IMG/VR virus record: IMGVR_UViG_3300029915_000091
Coordinates: 1 to 34,446 of that record
Direction: 5' to 3' (one strand)
DNA: 34,446 nt
Source: a virus
How positions within the stretch are numbered: position 1 is the stretch's first letter; the number at the start of each line of letters is the position of its first letter. Both the position numbers and the translations under genes were made by a program. Shown one piece after another: positions 19,323-27,284 of this stretch. Below the pieces are notes generated by a model, which was not told the origin of the DNA, ran no database searches, and was given only the letters and a program-made list of their open reading frames with translations.

Positions 19323-19331
19323 GAGACTTTC
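19323..19331 (+). promoter_or_regulatory. 9-base sequence complementary to the repeat loops
   Basis: GAGACTTTC is the exact complement of GAAAGTCTC, present at 19148-19156, 19222-19230 and 19286-19294 (loop and first stem base of repeats C, D, E). Pairing would open a repeat hairpin and lies 39 bases before the GTG of the next gene, next to a GGGG/CCCC hairpin (19344-19357). Confidence 0.5.
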
Positions 19332-19369
19332 ACCCTCTCTAGTAGGGGTTTTCCCCTCGGGGGTAAAAA

Positions 19370-20365
19370 GTGATTACACTCAGCCAAAATAAGCCGTTAG
19401 GCCCGGGGGATTTGAACATCCTCATTCGCGATGCCAATGGTGCGTTAGTAGACCCCATCAATCTCACCTATAGTATTTTTCAGGTCAGCACTCAGATACC
19501 CACCGTGGGAGCAAGAGCCTACGAGTACGACCTCATTCAGCCCAGTGGTATGAAGGTAAGCGACCCCTACACACTCCAGAACCTCACGCTGGTCAGTCAG
19601 CCTAAGCAAGTGCCCACACGCTCGTCACAGGGGGCTTACTACATCAATATGACCGTCCCCAACTGGCAGGGTATCTACCGGATTGTCTGGTACATCATCG
19701 AGTACCCGGACGGACCGGAGAACTCCCGGTTCGAGGATTTCGTGGTGCAGGAAATCGACCCGACTTCCAACTCATGGGAAGCCCCCTCGACCATCATTGC
19801 CCAGAAGCGAGTGACCACCAACAAGTACGCCCCGGCCATCATGTACGTCCGGGAGTTGCTCAGTGACACCAACCCAGACCGGAACTACCACTTCCGACCC
19901 CCGACTCCAAGTAAGGTAGTCGCTGGGTACACATCTCGCTCTGGGTATATCTGGCTGGACTCAACCATCCTGTCCAATCTGGATATGGCGATTGGTTTCA
20001 TGAATTGGTACAACCCGAAGAATGTCACCCTCTACACGCTCGACACGGTGCCCCGCGAGTGGGGCATGACGGCAGCTCTTGAAGCGGCTTCCTTCTGTCT
20101 GACCGGAGAGTCGGCACGCTGGGGGGCTGAGGAGTTTTCTTACAGTTTGAATGGTGTCTCTCTCGATATCAACAAGCAGAGCCTCTATCAAAGCCTTGGC
20201 GATACTTACCACCAGCGATTTGAGTTGATGGCTGAAAAAGTTACCGCCTGCCGTCCTTACTCTGTGGGTTTAAGACAACAGCGTTGGCTACTGGGGGCCT
20301 TAATTCCCTTGCTCTGTGTGCTACCGCAGGTGCTTCATATATTCAGCAGCAGTGTTGGATGTTAA
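19370..20365 (+). CDS. virion protein (connector/neck-like), frameshifted near the 3' end
   Basis: GTG 19370 after a GGGGG run. The 331-residue product begins MITLSQNKPLGPGDLNILIR and has a beta-rich N-terminal half (PTRSSQGAYYINMTVPNWQG; YRIVWYIIEYPDG) and a helical second half (ELMAEKVTACRPYSVGLRQQ). It opens the virion gene block. The last ~25 residues are odd: a -1 shift at GGGGG (20293-20297) instead gives GLNSLALCATAGASYIQQQC then WMLTSKPLLER, ending at a TGA (20389-20391) that overlaps the next GTG start. So either an indel or programmed -1 frameshifting. Confidence 0.6.
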   Translation: MITLSQNKPLGPGDLNILIRDANGALVDPINLTYSIFQVSTQIPTVGARAYEYDLIQPSGMKVSDPYTLQNLTLVSQPKQVPTRSSQGAYYINMTVPNWQGIYRIVWYIIEYPDGPENSRFEDFVVQEIDPTSNSWEAPSTIIAQKRVTTNKYAPAIMYVRELLSDTNPDRNYHFRPPTPSKVVAGYTSRSGYIWLDSTILSNLDMAIGFMNWYNPKNVTLYTLDTVPREWGMTAALEAASFCLTGESARWGAEEFSYSLNGVSLDINKQSLYQSLGDTYHQRFELMAEKVTACRPYSVGLRQQRWLLGALIPLLCVLPQVLHIFSSSVGC

Positions 20366-20387
20366 CTAGCAAGCCCTTATTAGAGAG

Positions 20388-21290
20388 GTGACCGTGGAAA
20401 AGACCGCATGGCAGGTTGGAAAAATCAGGGATGCCCATTGCTACCTTTGGGTCTATAAGAGCCACCGACTGACGCTTACCGATAAGCACAAGTGGCACTC
20501 TTTTTATGATAAAGAGTCCGATGACCCGCTACATGATGCATGGCGTGGGTTGGTCATCGTGTTCCCAAAGCAAAAGGTAGGTCACGTCTTTTGTTATCAC
20601 GAAGACACCCACTCGGACGCAGAATTCATCCCCAACGACGTTTGGCAAGCCATGAAGCACAAGTTCTCGGGGTACACCCTTTTTGAAGAGCACGGCCTCT
20701 ACCTCAGTGGCCGCATGAATTTTGTGGGGGATTTTATCGACACGCATCGGACTCCCCCGAAAGCAAAAGCGATGCACGCAAGCATCCGCTTCTACAGTAA
20801 CGCCTTGTTGCAATATCCGGTAGTGAAGCACGCTGGGTTTTACTCCCACGAAGACCTCGACCATTATGACTCGGAACTGGCTCACAACCTCCTTGAGTTA
20901 CATGATGAGATTTTGAACAATCCGGTTAGGGACTACGACTCCTCGAATCCGATGTCGGTGCGTCGGTACTACAACTACACCATGAAGTCATTGAAAGACC
21001 GACTATACGTGGCGATTAGACGAGCCCTCCCAGCGTTGGATAAGACAACAGAAACACACATTGTTTTACATCTGAAGAGTGCCAAGGCGAGTTTCAATAG
21101 AGCTGAAGTTTCTCACCTAGAAGATGACTTAGTTAAGGTAGTAAAGTATCTTGAAGAGGGTTTCTCTACCCTGCACGCCGCCGTAGACATAATTCGGGAC
21201 AGCACTCGGAACGTCCCCAAGGTCAACCACCTCTGGCTAAAGCCAGAGGCTTGCAGCAGACAACAAACCAAGTTGTCTGCCCGAGACTAA
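20388..21290 (+). CDS. hypothetical protein, C-terminus replaced by the IsrB element end
   Basis: GTG 20388 (a second GTG lies at 20394) after GAGAGG. The 300-residue product begins (M)TVEKTAWQVGKIRDAHCYLW, has KHKFSGYTLFEEHGLYLSGR and a helical, His-rich second half. The final ~20 codons (from HLWLKPEACSRQQTKLSARD back) are encoded by the hairpins of the IsrB element's left end (21230-21280), so the element either truncated this gene or sits on its last codons. No family recognised; location suggests a virion or morphogenesis role or a cargo gene. Confidence 0.55.
   Translation: MTVEKTAWQVGKIRDAHCYLWVYKSHRLTLTDKHKWHSFYDKESDDPLHDAWRGLVIVFPKQKVGHVFCYHEDTHSDAEFIPNDVWQAMKHKFSGYTLFEEHGLYLSGRMNFVGDFIDTHRTPPKAKAMHASIRFYSNALLQYPVVKHAGFYSHEDLDHYDSELAHNLLELHDEILNNPVRDYDSSNPMSVRRYYNYTMKSLKDRLYVAIRRALPALDKTTETHIVLHLKSAKASFNRAEVSHLEDDLVKVVKYLEEGFSTLHAAVDIIRDSTRNVPKVNHLWLKPEACSRQQTKLSARD
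21230..21280 (+). mobile_element. left-end hairpins of the IsrB element
   Basis: CCTCTGGCT/AGCCAGAGG (21230-21249) and GCAGACAAC/GTTGTCTGC (21256-21280). Hairpins of this style mark the ends of IS200/IS605-group elements. The matching right-end hairpin is at 22483-22524; no transposase (TnpA) gene lies between them. Confidence 0.6.
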
Positions 21291-21447
21291 ACGGTTGACT
21301 AGACAAGTCGAGTTCCAGTTAAGTCTGGAATCGCAAACTGAATCGACTGGACGTGGTAGTCCACAGAATGCTGAGAATGCTTCTCTAGTTTTCAGCCGCT
21401 TCGTCGGGCAGTGTCGAAGAGATGTACAAAGGAGGGCTTACAGCCCA
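21291..21447 (+). ncRNA. putative omega RNA for IsrB
   Basis: The 157 bases between the left end and the IsrB start have no gene and several potential stems (e.g. GGAC/GTCC around 21350-21362 and GGGCT/AGCCC at 21434-21445 before the ATG). IscB/IsrB guide RNAs are encoded at this place, with the guide drawn from the flanking DNA. Inferred from position and structure. Confidence 0.45.
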
Positions 21448-22536
21448 ATGTTATTCGTTCCTGTTGTTGATGTTAACCAAAATCCGCTGATGCCGACCAC
21501 AGCCAACCGTGCTGCGTCGTGGATTAAAACTCGCAAAGCCACGCCTTTCTGGAAGCGGGGAATTTTCTGTGTCCGTCTTAACATGGAACCTTCCGCCAGA
21601 GAGAAACAACCGATAGCTCTCGGGATTGACCCCGGCAGCAAGTTCGAGGGTTTCAGTGTAGTGTCAGAGGCCCACACGTTTGAGAATTTGAACGCCGAGG
21701 CCGTCACGTGGGTCAAGGATGCAGTTGAGACTCGCAGAAACTTGCGTAGGTCTAGGCGCAACAGAAAGACTCCGTACCGCCAATGTCGTTGGAATCGTGG
21801 AGTTGGATTCAGACTTCCGCCTTCGACAAGGGCACGCTGGGGTTGGAAATTGCGTATTGCTAACTGGCTCCAGAAAATGTATCCCATCACCACATTTGTG
21901 GTGGAGGATATCAAAGCACGAACCAAGAAATACAAGGATGCCTACAAAGCGTTCGGGCAGGAACAGGGTGCAGCAAAGGCTTTCAACGGCAACTTCAGTC
22001 CGCTCGAAGTAGGCAAGAAATGGTTCTACGCCGAGTTGGGCAAACTGGGACGTGTGGAAACAAGAGAAGGTTGGGAAACCTTCGGGATGCGGACACAGAT
22101 GGGCCTCAAGAAGCTCAAGGATAAATCCTCGAAGAGTTTCTATGCACACTGTGTCGATTCGTGGGTGCTCGCCAACTGGTTCGTCGGAGGGCACGTAAAA
22201 CCAGAAAATACACGGGTTCGCACTATCACCCCGTTGCGGTTTCATCGCCGCCAGTTGCATGTTCAGAATTTCGCAGAAGGCGGCATCCGTAAGAACTACG
22301 GCGGGACGCAAAGCATGGGTTTTACCCGTGGGTCGCTGGTCAAGCACATCAAGAAAGGTCTCGCCTATGTCGGCGGGACGAGTTCTGGGCGCATTAGCCT
22401 GCACGATGTCAGTACAGGCAAACGCATGGGTCAGAACTTTAAGCCAGAAGATTGCAAATTTCTGGCGTTTAACACATGGAGAACGCTGCTCCTCCCCGCC
22501 GTAAACGGCGAGGTTCCGCAGCGTAAAATCAGATGA
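21448..22536 (+). CDS. isrB: IsrB: RNA-guided nickase-type nuclease lacking HNH
   Basis: The 362-residue product has the IscB-family layout: PLMP motif at 13-16 (VNQNPLMPTTANRAASWIK), RuvC-I LGIDPGSKFEG with Asp 61, an Arg-rich bridge helix (RRNLRRSRRNRK, 96-107), RuvC-II VVEDIKA with Glu 153 and RuvC-III AHCVDSW with Asp 237. Between RuvC-II and -III there are only ~80 residues and no HNH domain, which defines IsrB rather than IscB. These proteins nick DNA guided by an omega RNA. ATG 21448 is chosen because it starts the PLMP domain. The catalytic triad is intact. It sits between virion genes; no TnpA is present. Confidence 0.85.
   Translation: MLFVPVVDVNQNPLMPTTANRAASWIKTRKATPFWKRGIFCVRLNMEPSAREKQPIALGIDPGSKFEGFSVVSEAHTFENLNAEAVTWVKDAVETRRNLRRSRRNRKTPYRQCRWNRGVGFRLPPSTRARWGWKLRIANWLQKMYPITTFVVEDIKARTKKYKDAYKAFGQEQGAAKAFNGNFSPLEVGKKWFYAELGKLGRVETREGWETFGMRTQMGLKKLKDKSSKSFYAHCVDSWVLANWFVGGHVKPENTRVRTITPLRFHRRQLHVQNFAEGGIRKNYGGTQSMGFTRGSLVKHIKKGLAYVGGTSSGRISLHDVSTGKRMGQNFKPEDCKFLAFNTWRTLLLPAVNGEVPQRKIR
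22483..22524 (+). mobile_element. right-end hairpin of the IsrB element
   Basis: ACGCTGC (22483-22489) pairs with GCAGCGT (22518-22524), enclosing CGCCG-TAAA-CGGCG. It overlaps the end of isrB and adjoins the ATG of the next virion gene, so the element boundary lies near 22525-22535. Confidence 0.65.
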
Positions 22537-23825
22537 TACCAAACCTTATAGTTATGAATTCCAGTTACTGTGGAAGCCGGGATTTGTGGTGGGTGGATGA
22601 CCCAGCCTCTACTAAAGGTTACAACCTTTACCGAGCCTTTGACTATCCGACTAACTGGGTTAAGCTGAACGCCCACCCATGGCTAGGGCACTTCTACCGT
22701 GACCAAGTTTGCCTAGAAGAGGTAACCTACGTCGTGCAGGAGAAAGACTGGCGGGATGACGGTAGATTGGGTAAATGGGGGTTCAAACTACCAGAGCCCA
22801 TCTACTCGGATGTGGTGACAGGCCGCCCCACTATCGCCAACTCCCCGGATGATGTGCAGGTGTTTCTGGACGGCGTTCCTATGCGCCCGGTGATGGTGGT
22901 AGGAATCGACCAGACCGTCTGGCTCCAGAGAGACAACACCCTGCCCTATGGTGGTGGAGTAAGCGCTCAAGCCCAAGCGTACACAGACAACATCAATATT
23001 ACGGATTACTCTGGGGTAAAGGAGATCAAAGTAATCTACAAGAGGTTGGCGAACTACGTTGACATTTATACTTCAATGGTTCGCACATTCTACTGCGTGG
23101 TGCCCATCGGCGACCACGGCGAGACGCACCCACCGGGAGCCCCGGGCACTAAAGTTGTAAACACCATGGAGGTTGACCAACTCACTTGGGAATACCGCGA
23201 GATGATTAACCGCAATCAGTGGCTATTCGAACAAGTGGGCGAACCAGCCTATATCCTATTCCGTAAGACTCGGGGCGAAATCTGCGCTTGCCGAGGCTCT
23301 GAGTCTGGCTTAGGACAGCCGCGCACGGGGTGTCCCTCCTGCTTCGAGGTGGGGTTTGTAGGGGGATACTACGGCCCTTATGACATTACTTACGTCCCGC
23401 CCGACTCTGCTCTTACTCGTGAATTGGATGAAGGCGGGGGTATCAAATCTACTCGTGAATCTCGCGGGTACCTCGGCCCGACTCCAATTACACAAGATGG
23501 TGACCTGATTGTTCGCCGCAACGGTGAACGGCTGGTGGTTTCTGGGGTGACCTATAAGGCTCCTCGCGGGATTCTTCTTCAACAGGACTTTAATACAAAT
23601 CTTCTCAATCCAGGGGATACCCGTTATCTGATCCCCCTCAACACCGGGCTACCTACCGTTTACGACCCGATTATCCGCAATCCCCTCCAAGGGGGTGAGC
23701 CCGGAGCGCAGACGGGTAACGGAGAACCCGTCTGGGATGCCAGATTGCAGCCGGGAAAGGTTTGGGAGAATGAGGTGGAGATTCCAATAGGCCGAAGCGT
23801 AGTGTTTGGAAAAATTCAACGATGA
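22533..23825 (+). CDS. virion structural protein with Cys knuckle
   Basis: ATG 22533 overlaps the isrB stop (ATGA); an alternative in-frame ATG at 22554 may be the original start. The 430-residue product has MNSSYCGSRDLWWVDDPAST near the start, DVQVFLDGVPMRPVMVVG, and ICACRGSE...GCPSCFEVGFVGGYYGP: a CxC...CxxC site that probably binds zinc. Beta-rich C-terminus. The place between connector-like and sheath genes suggests a neck, baseplate or tail-completion protein of a large myovirus. After IsrB insertion its translation may depend on coupling to isrB. Confidence 0.7.
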   Translation: MIPNLIVMNSSYCGSRDLWWVDDPASTKGYNLYRAFDYPTNWVKLNAHPWLGHFYRDQVCLEEVTYVVQEKDWRDDGRLGKWGFKLPEPIYSDVVTGRPTIANSPDDVQVFLDGVPMRPVMVVGIDQTVWLQRDNTLPYGGGVSAQAQAYTDNINITDYSGVKEIKVIYKRLANYVDIYTSMVRTFYCVVPIGDHGETHPPGAPGTKVVNTMEVDQLTWEYREMINRNQWLFEQVGEPAYILFRKTRGEICACRGSESGLGQPRTGCPSCFEVGFVGGYYGPYDITYVPPDSALTRELDEGGGIKSTRESRGYLGPTPITQDGDLIVRRNGERLVVSGVTYKAPRGILLQQDFNTNLLNPGDTRYLIPLNTGLPTVYDPIIRNPLQGGEPGAQTGNGEPVWDARLQPGKVWENEVEIPIGRSVVFGKIQR

Positions 23826-23844
23826 TGGAATAGGAGCCAGCACA

Positions 23845-24147
23845 GTGTTCAAATCAAAATTACTCAATAAAACTAGTGGATTTCTGGATTACTTCAGACT
23901 TCACGTGGACAGCGCTAAACAGCTTCTGGGCATTCTTCAGCAGATTGACAATGGTGTGGGGGATGCGGAGATGTTCAGGATGGGCAAGGCTTTGGCCAAG
24001 AAAATTGGCATTGCCAAGGAATGGAAGGAATTTGTTGAGGGGGACGACCCCGAGATAGCGTTCTACCAACTTGGTCGAAGCCTTCGTAAATATATCAACG
24101 CTATCCAACGTCGTATTGACCACGTCAACGACCACGTAAAAAAGTAA
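23845..24147 (+). CDS. helical hypothetical virion-cluster protein
   Basis: GTG 23845 follows TAGGAGCC. The 100-residue product ((M)FKSKLLNKTSGFLDYFRLH, DNGVGDAEMFRMGKALAKKI, EIAFYQLGRSLRKYINAIQR) is nearly all helix. It could be a small assembly or chaperone protein. No family recognised; lies in the structural gene run. Confidence 0.65.
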   Translation: MFKSKLLNKTSGFLDYFRLHVDSAKQLLGILQQIDNGVGDAEMFRMGKALAKKIGIAKEWKEFVEGDDPEIAFYQLGRSLRKYINAIQRRIDHVNDHVKK

Positions 24148-24176
24148 CTACTCAGCCCTATACAGGGAGTACCACA

Positions 24177-24692
24177 ATGAAATTTGATCTCGATTCTTTG
24201 GTAAAGACTGCACGTGTCCTATGTGAGGATGAGCAGGTTAACACCGACTCAGAGCTACAATCTATAGTCGGTGACCCAAATGACGCACGGGTGTCCACCT
24301 TTGTCCAGTTCAAGCCAAACCCCGGCTCCATACAATTGCCGAATCCCCTCTCGGTGTTTGAGGGTGACGATGTGTTTTTTGGATACATGATCCCGGGAGC
24401 CACTTTTCAAGCTCATGACGGTTCTGAGTGGAACATACTAGGGTACGGCAGTAATGATGACATCGAAATTGAAAATCGCTGGTACCCGAGATTAACCGGG
24501 CACGCCAGCCTTTGGGATATACGAAGGTCAATTCATCAATGGATAGAGCCTATTCAGCAGATTGTGCCCCCTCCTCCTCCCGGCGTGGACTACTCCTCTC
24601 AACTTGTGCGGGTGGCTGACAAAGGTGGAGTTGGCCATGCGGATGAGAATACGGGTAGTGTTAAGAGTATGGGAGTACCGTCAAGCTGGTAA
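24177..24692 (+). CDS. hypothetical virion-cluster protein
   Basis: ATG 24177 after CAGGGAG. The 171-residue product begins MKFDLDSLVKTARVLCEDEQ, has a beta-rich centre (GDDVFFGYMIPGATFQAHDG; SEWNILGYGSNDDIEIENRW) and a proline run (QQIVPPPPPGVDYSSQ) near the C-terminus acting as a linker. Possibly a tail or head-completion protein; no clear family. Confidence 0.65.
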   Translation: MKFDLDSLVKTARVLCEDEQVNTDSELQSIVGDPNDARVSTFVQFKPNPGSIQLPNPLSVFEGDDVFFGYMIPGATFQAHDGSEWNILGYGSNDDIEIENRWYPRLTGHASLWDIRRSIHQWIEPIQQIVPPPPPGVDYSSQLVRVADKGGVGHADENTGSVKSMGVPSSW

Positions 24693-24708
24693 GCTGAATG
24701 ATTGAACT

Positions 24709-24735
24709 ATGGGTGCCTCTCATAGGGGCACCCAT
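24709..24735 (+). promoter_or_regulatory. hairpin hiding the ribosome site of the GIY-YIG gene
   Basis: ATGGGTGCC (24709-24717) pairs with GGCACCCAT (24727-24735), which includes the first two bases of the start codon and part of the AGGGG ribosome site (24724-24728). Similar hairpins silence early translation of homing endonucleases in T4. Confidence 0.6.
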
Positions 24736-24988
24736 GTTTATCTACAAAATAACCAACAAAATCAACGGTAAAGTCTACATTGGAAAAACGGTTCGTACAG
24801 TTGAGCAACGGTGGGCACAGCACTTAGCTGATGCACACAGGAGAAGCTCTCCCCTCCTTCATAACGCCATTCGTAAGTACGGTTCTGACGCCTTCAATAT
24901 CTCCATACTCCACGAGGTGTCTACTCTCCCCGAATTGTGGCGGCTACGAAAACAACAAACTTCGAATAAAGGAGCGGCACAATGCTAG
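24734..24988 (+). pseudogene. GIY-YIG homing endonuclease, truncated
   Basis: From ATG 24734: MFIYKITNKINGKVYIGKTV, then VEQRWAQHLADAHRRSSPLL, HNAIRKYGSDAFNISILHEV. This is a good GIY-YIG domain with both Tyr and the conserved Arg, but it breaks off at TLPELWRLRKQQTSNKGAAQC, before the catalytic Glu and any DNA-binding domain (normal size 150-250 residues, here 84). Its 3' end supplies the ribosome site of the next virion gene (ATGCTAG overlap). Probably a decayed homing gene left between structural genes. Confidence 0.75.
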
Positions 24989-26529
24989 ACCTCACGGGCG
25001 CAAATTTGATGTCGTATCTTTTGAGAGTCATTACTGACGCGGTGAATCGTAACCCGAGGTTCAAGAGCACACTGGGAAAGGTTACTTTCTCTGACAGTAG
25101 TATGGTTATGTGGGGCGATGTCCGAATATCAATTAAGGACATCTCCACCCAAGGCAACCGGCTCTCCCCTGACTATTTTATGTGCAAGCAGTATGGCCGT
25201 GCCCTCGCAGCCAAGGTGGAACAGTGTGACGGCTCGTTTATCGAATGGATTCAAGAGACAGACAAAACCCGGCTTACTCCTGAAGCAGGTGTCTACTATA
25301 TTAATGTAGACTCAGTTGACCCCAAGACCAACAATGTGGGAGTTACTATCCACCAGTACCGCTGGAAAGAGGGCGGATTTAAGAACGCCCAAGGGTCGGT
25401 GGCCTATTTGAGCCCCTCGGTGGACGGCACAACACTTACTGCTTCAGATGCTGCCACTGGGCTCCCCGTTCAAATTGAGGGATTTCTGAGTTATGTATTC
25501 TTGCTTCAGCCCGTGACAACTTTGGTTCTGAACCAAGGAACAACAACCCTCACTCCAATGGTTGACTATTGGTACCAGAGAACTGTGAGCACAGTGGTCT
25601 ACCCCGCTCTGGCTACTGGCACAGAAACAATGATAGCCATACCGGGTGGGTCTTCGGTAATCTCTTTCTCTCTCACCGACCAGACGGGCTACAAGCTGCG
25701 TCTCGGTATCGACTACAACATCTGCGGTTTCAACCGCGTGCAGCTTAGTGAGTACACCCCTTCCGGTTCGACTATTACCGCCAACGTGGTGATGAAGGCC
25801 GACCCCGCCTCCGTTGTTGGAACGAACCCGGAGAATATCATTCCGTTTGGCATCCTCCCCACCGAAACTATTGGACAGGTGTTCATTCACACCAGCTCAG
25901 GTGACTACCTGAACGTGGATGCGAATTTGGATGGGACTTATACCCTCCCAACATTGCTGAAGCCGGGTGAGTGGGTACGTTGGGAGGTTCGTATCGACGC
26001 GGGGCAGACCCAAGCAGTGGCCAAGAAGTACAACCTCAATAGCAACATCATCCCCGGCCTCAACCTCGCCATGGGTGACTCAGTCCTCGTGGGTGACCAG
26101 ATAGCCATTATTGTCTCCCCGACTGTTACCGAGACCTATGAGGTATTCGGTTCGAAAGAAAGCTTGAACTTCACCATCGAGGTTAGAGCTAACGACCTAC
26201 AGACCTCCTCAGATATTAGCGAACTCCTGAAACAGCAGCTCCTTGTTATGCGTCGGGAGAATATGGAGGCAGACGGGGTGACCATCTATGATATGCCCCG
26301 CTCCTACCGTGGGGAACAGCGTGACCCATCAGGCACCGCACCCAGCTACACCTACACCATCACAGTCACTGCGGCGGCGGATTGGAAGGTCTACCGCCCG
26401 TTAGTTACTAGACTTACCCACCTTGAGGTCACTGAGACCGCGTATGTTAATGACTTTCAAGGCAAGATACAGTTAGCCCCCCAGATGAGGGCTTTTGGGA
26501 CAACTTCTTTCATAAGTAGTTATTCTTAA
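24982..26529 (+). CDS. virion structural protein (515 residues)
   Basis: ATG 24982 after AAAGGAGCGG. The product begins MLDLTGANLMSYLLRVITDA and is mostly beta-rich with Gly/Thr turns (TLTPMVDYWYQRTVSTVVYP; SGSTITANVVMKADPASVVG), and a segment LGIDYNICGFNRVQLSEYTP. Its C-terminal part (FTIEVRANDLQTSSDISELL) is mixed. It precedes the sheath gene and is likely a large tail or baseplate component. No enzyme motif seen. Confidence 0.7.
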   Translation: MLDLTGANLMSYLLRVITDAVNRNPRFKSTLGKVTFSDSSMVMWGDVRISIKDISTQGNRLSPDYFMCKQYGRALAAKVEQCDGSFIEWIQETDKTRLTPEAGVYYINVDSVDPKTNNVGVTIHQYRWKEGGFKNAQGSVAYLSPSVDGTTLTASDAATGLPVQIEGFLSYVFLLQPVTTLVLNQGTTTLTPMVDYWYQRTVSTVVYPALATGTETMIAIPGGSSVISFSLTDQTGYKLRLGIDYNICGFNRVQLSEYTPSGSTITANVVMKADPASVVGTNPENIIPFGILPTETIGQVFIHTSSGDYLNVDANLDGTYTLPTLLKPGEWVRWEVRIDAGQTQAVAKKYNLNSNIIPGLNLAMGDSVLVGDQIAIIVSPTVTETYEVFGSKESLNFTIEVRANDLQTSSDISELLKQQLLVMRRENMEADGVTIYDMPRSYRGEQRDPSGTAPSYTYTITVTAAADWKVYRPLVTRLTHLEVTETAYVNDFQGKIQLAPQMRAFGTTSFISSYS

Positions 26530-26644
26530 AATAGCGAAACAACTAGGCATACCCATCAGCACTGCGTTTTTCTGGGGTAAAGGACAGATAGATGAGAGAC
26601 AACGAGTAGGAAATCAACTTCCTACTGCTCATTTAGACGATTGA
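26516..26644 (+). pseudogene. C-terminal remnant of a helix-turn-helix protein, probably homing endonuclease
   Basis: A frame without start codon reads ILKIAKQLGIPISTAFFWGK and then GQIDERQRVGNQLP to TGA. IAKQLGIPISTAFFW has the pattern of a helix-turn-helix recognition pair as found at the end of phage homing endonucleases. An AGTAGGAA/TTCCTACT hairpin (26605-26626) lies within. It overlaps the end of the virion gene by 14 bases and is followed by the ribosome site of the next gene. Confidence 0.35.
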
Positions 26645-26653
26645 AAGGTGATT

Positions 26654-27196
26654 ATGGCCAAGGAACTATATCGTTGTGAACCGTGCAACTTTGAGTATGA
26701 GTATCTTTATTTCAGTGCTGCACCTCGAAATATGCAAAAACCTATCCCGCCTTGCCCCATTTGTAAGTTGGCGTTAGTCCAGAAGGAGCCACCAGCGACT
26801 GTGGAGGATTACTTCTACACATGCCATGTAGAAGATGGCGGCTGTGGGGCTGCATTAAGTTTTGAACTACCCATCGGGACTCGTCCGAAGACAATGGTAT
26901 GTCCAGTTTGTAGGTCAGTAGCAAAACCAAATCCAGCGGGTTTCTCCATTGTTCATGGCAATTCTACGACCAAGGGAGTCAGTGTTGACGTGCTCATTGG
27001 ACGAGATTCCGATCAGCGTTGGAACAAGATTCATGACCGTAAGGCAATTCGCGACAAGTTCCGGCAGGAAACGGGTAGCCAAGCTTTAAACCTCACCGTG
27101 GACGGTAAGGGGAATGTATACGGAAAACCAATTCAGGGAAAACTAGAGTCAGTGGTAGTCCCTGAGCACACGGTAAACAAAGATAATCGTCAATGA
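26654..27196 (+). CDS. multi-zinc-ribbon protein (FmdB-like N-terminus)
   Basis: ATG 26654 after AAAGGTG. The 180-residue product has three CxxC-type sites in its first ~90 residues (YRCEPCNFEYEY, PPCPICKLALV, FYTCHVEDGGCGA, MVCPVCRSVA) and then VDVLIGRDSDQRWNKIHDRK, AIRDKFRQETG. The RWxxIxxRKxxRDKxR block is seen in phage zinc-ribbon proteins. Probably a nucleic-acid or assembly factor; role unknown. It lies directly before the sheath gene. Confidence 0.65.
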   Translation: MAKELYRCEPCNFEYEYLYFSAAPRNMQKPIPPCPICKLALVQKEPPATVEDYFYTCHVEDGGCGAALSFELPIGTRPKTMVCPVCRSVAKPNPAGFSIVHGNSTTKGVSVDVLIGRDSDQRWNKIHDRKAIRDKFRQETGSQALNLTVDGKGNVYGKPIQGKLESVVVPEHTVNKDNRQ

Positions 27197-27284
27197 ACAT
27201 TGTTAATTACCGTACAAAAAAACGAACTTTCAACCTCACTACTGAAGGTCATTCAGCGGCTGTTGGTCGCTAGGAGAAATCAAT

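Noticed and set aside
21664-22542. 292-codon minus-strand frame opposite IsrB
   Set aside because: Mirror frame of a clearly identified IsrB gene; no ribosome site or family features.
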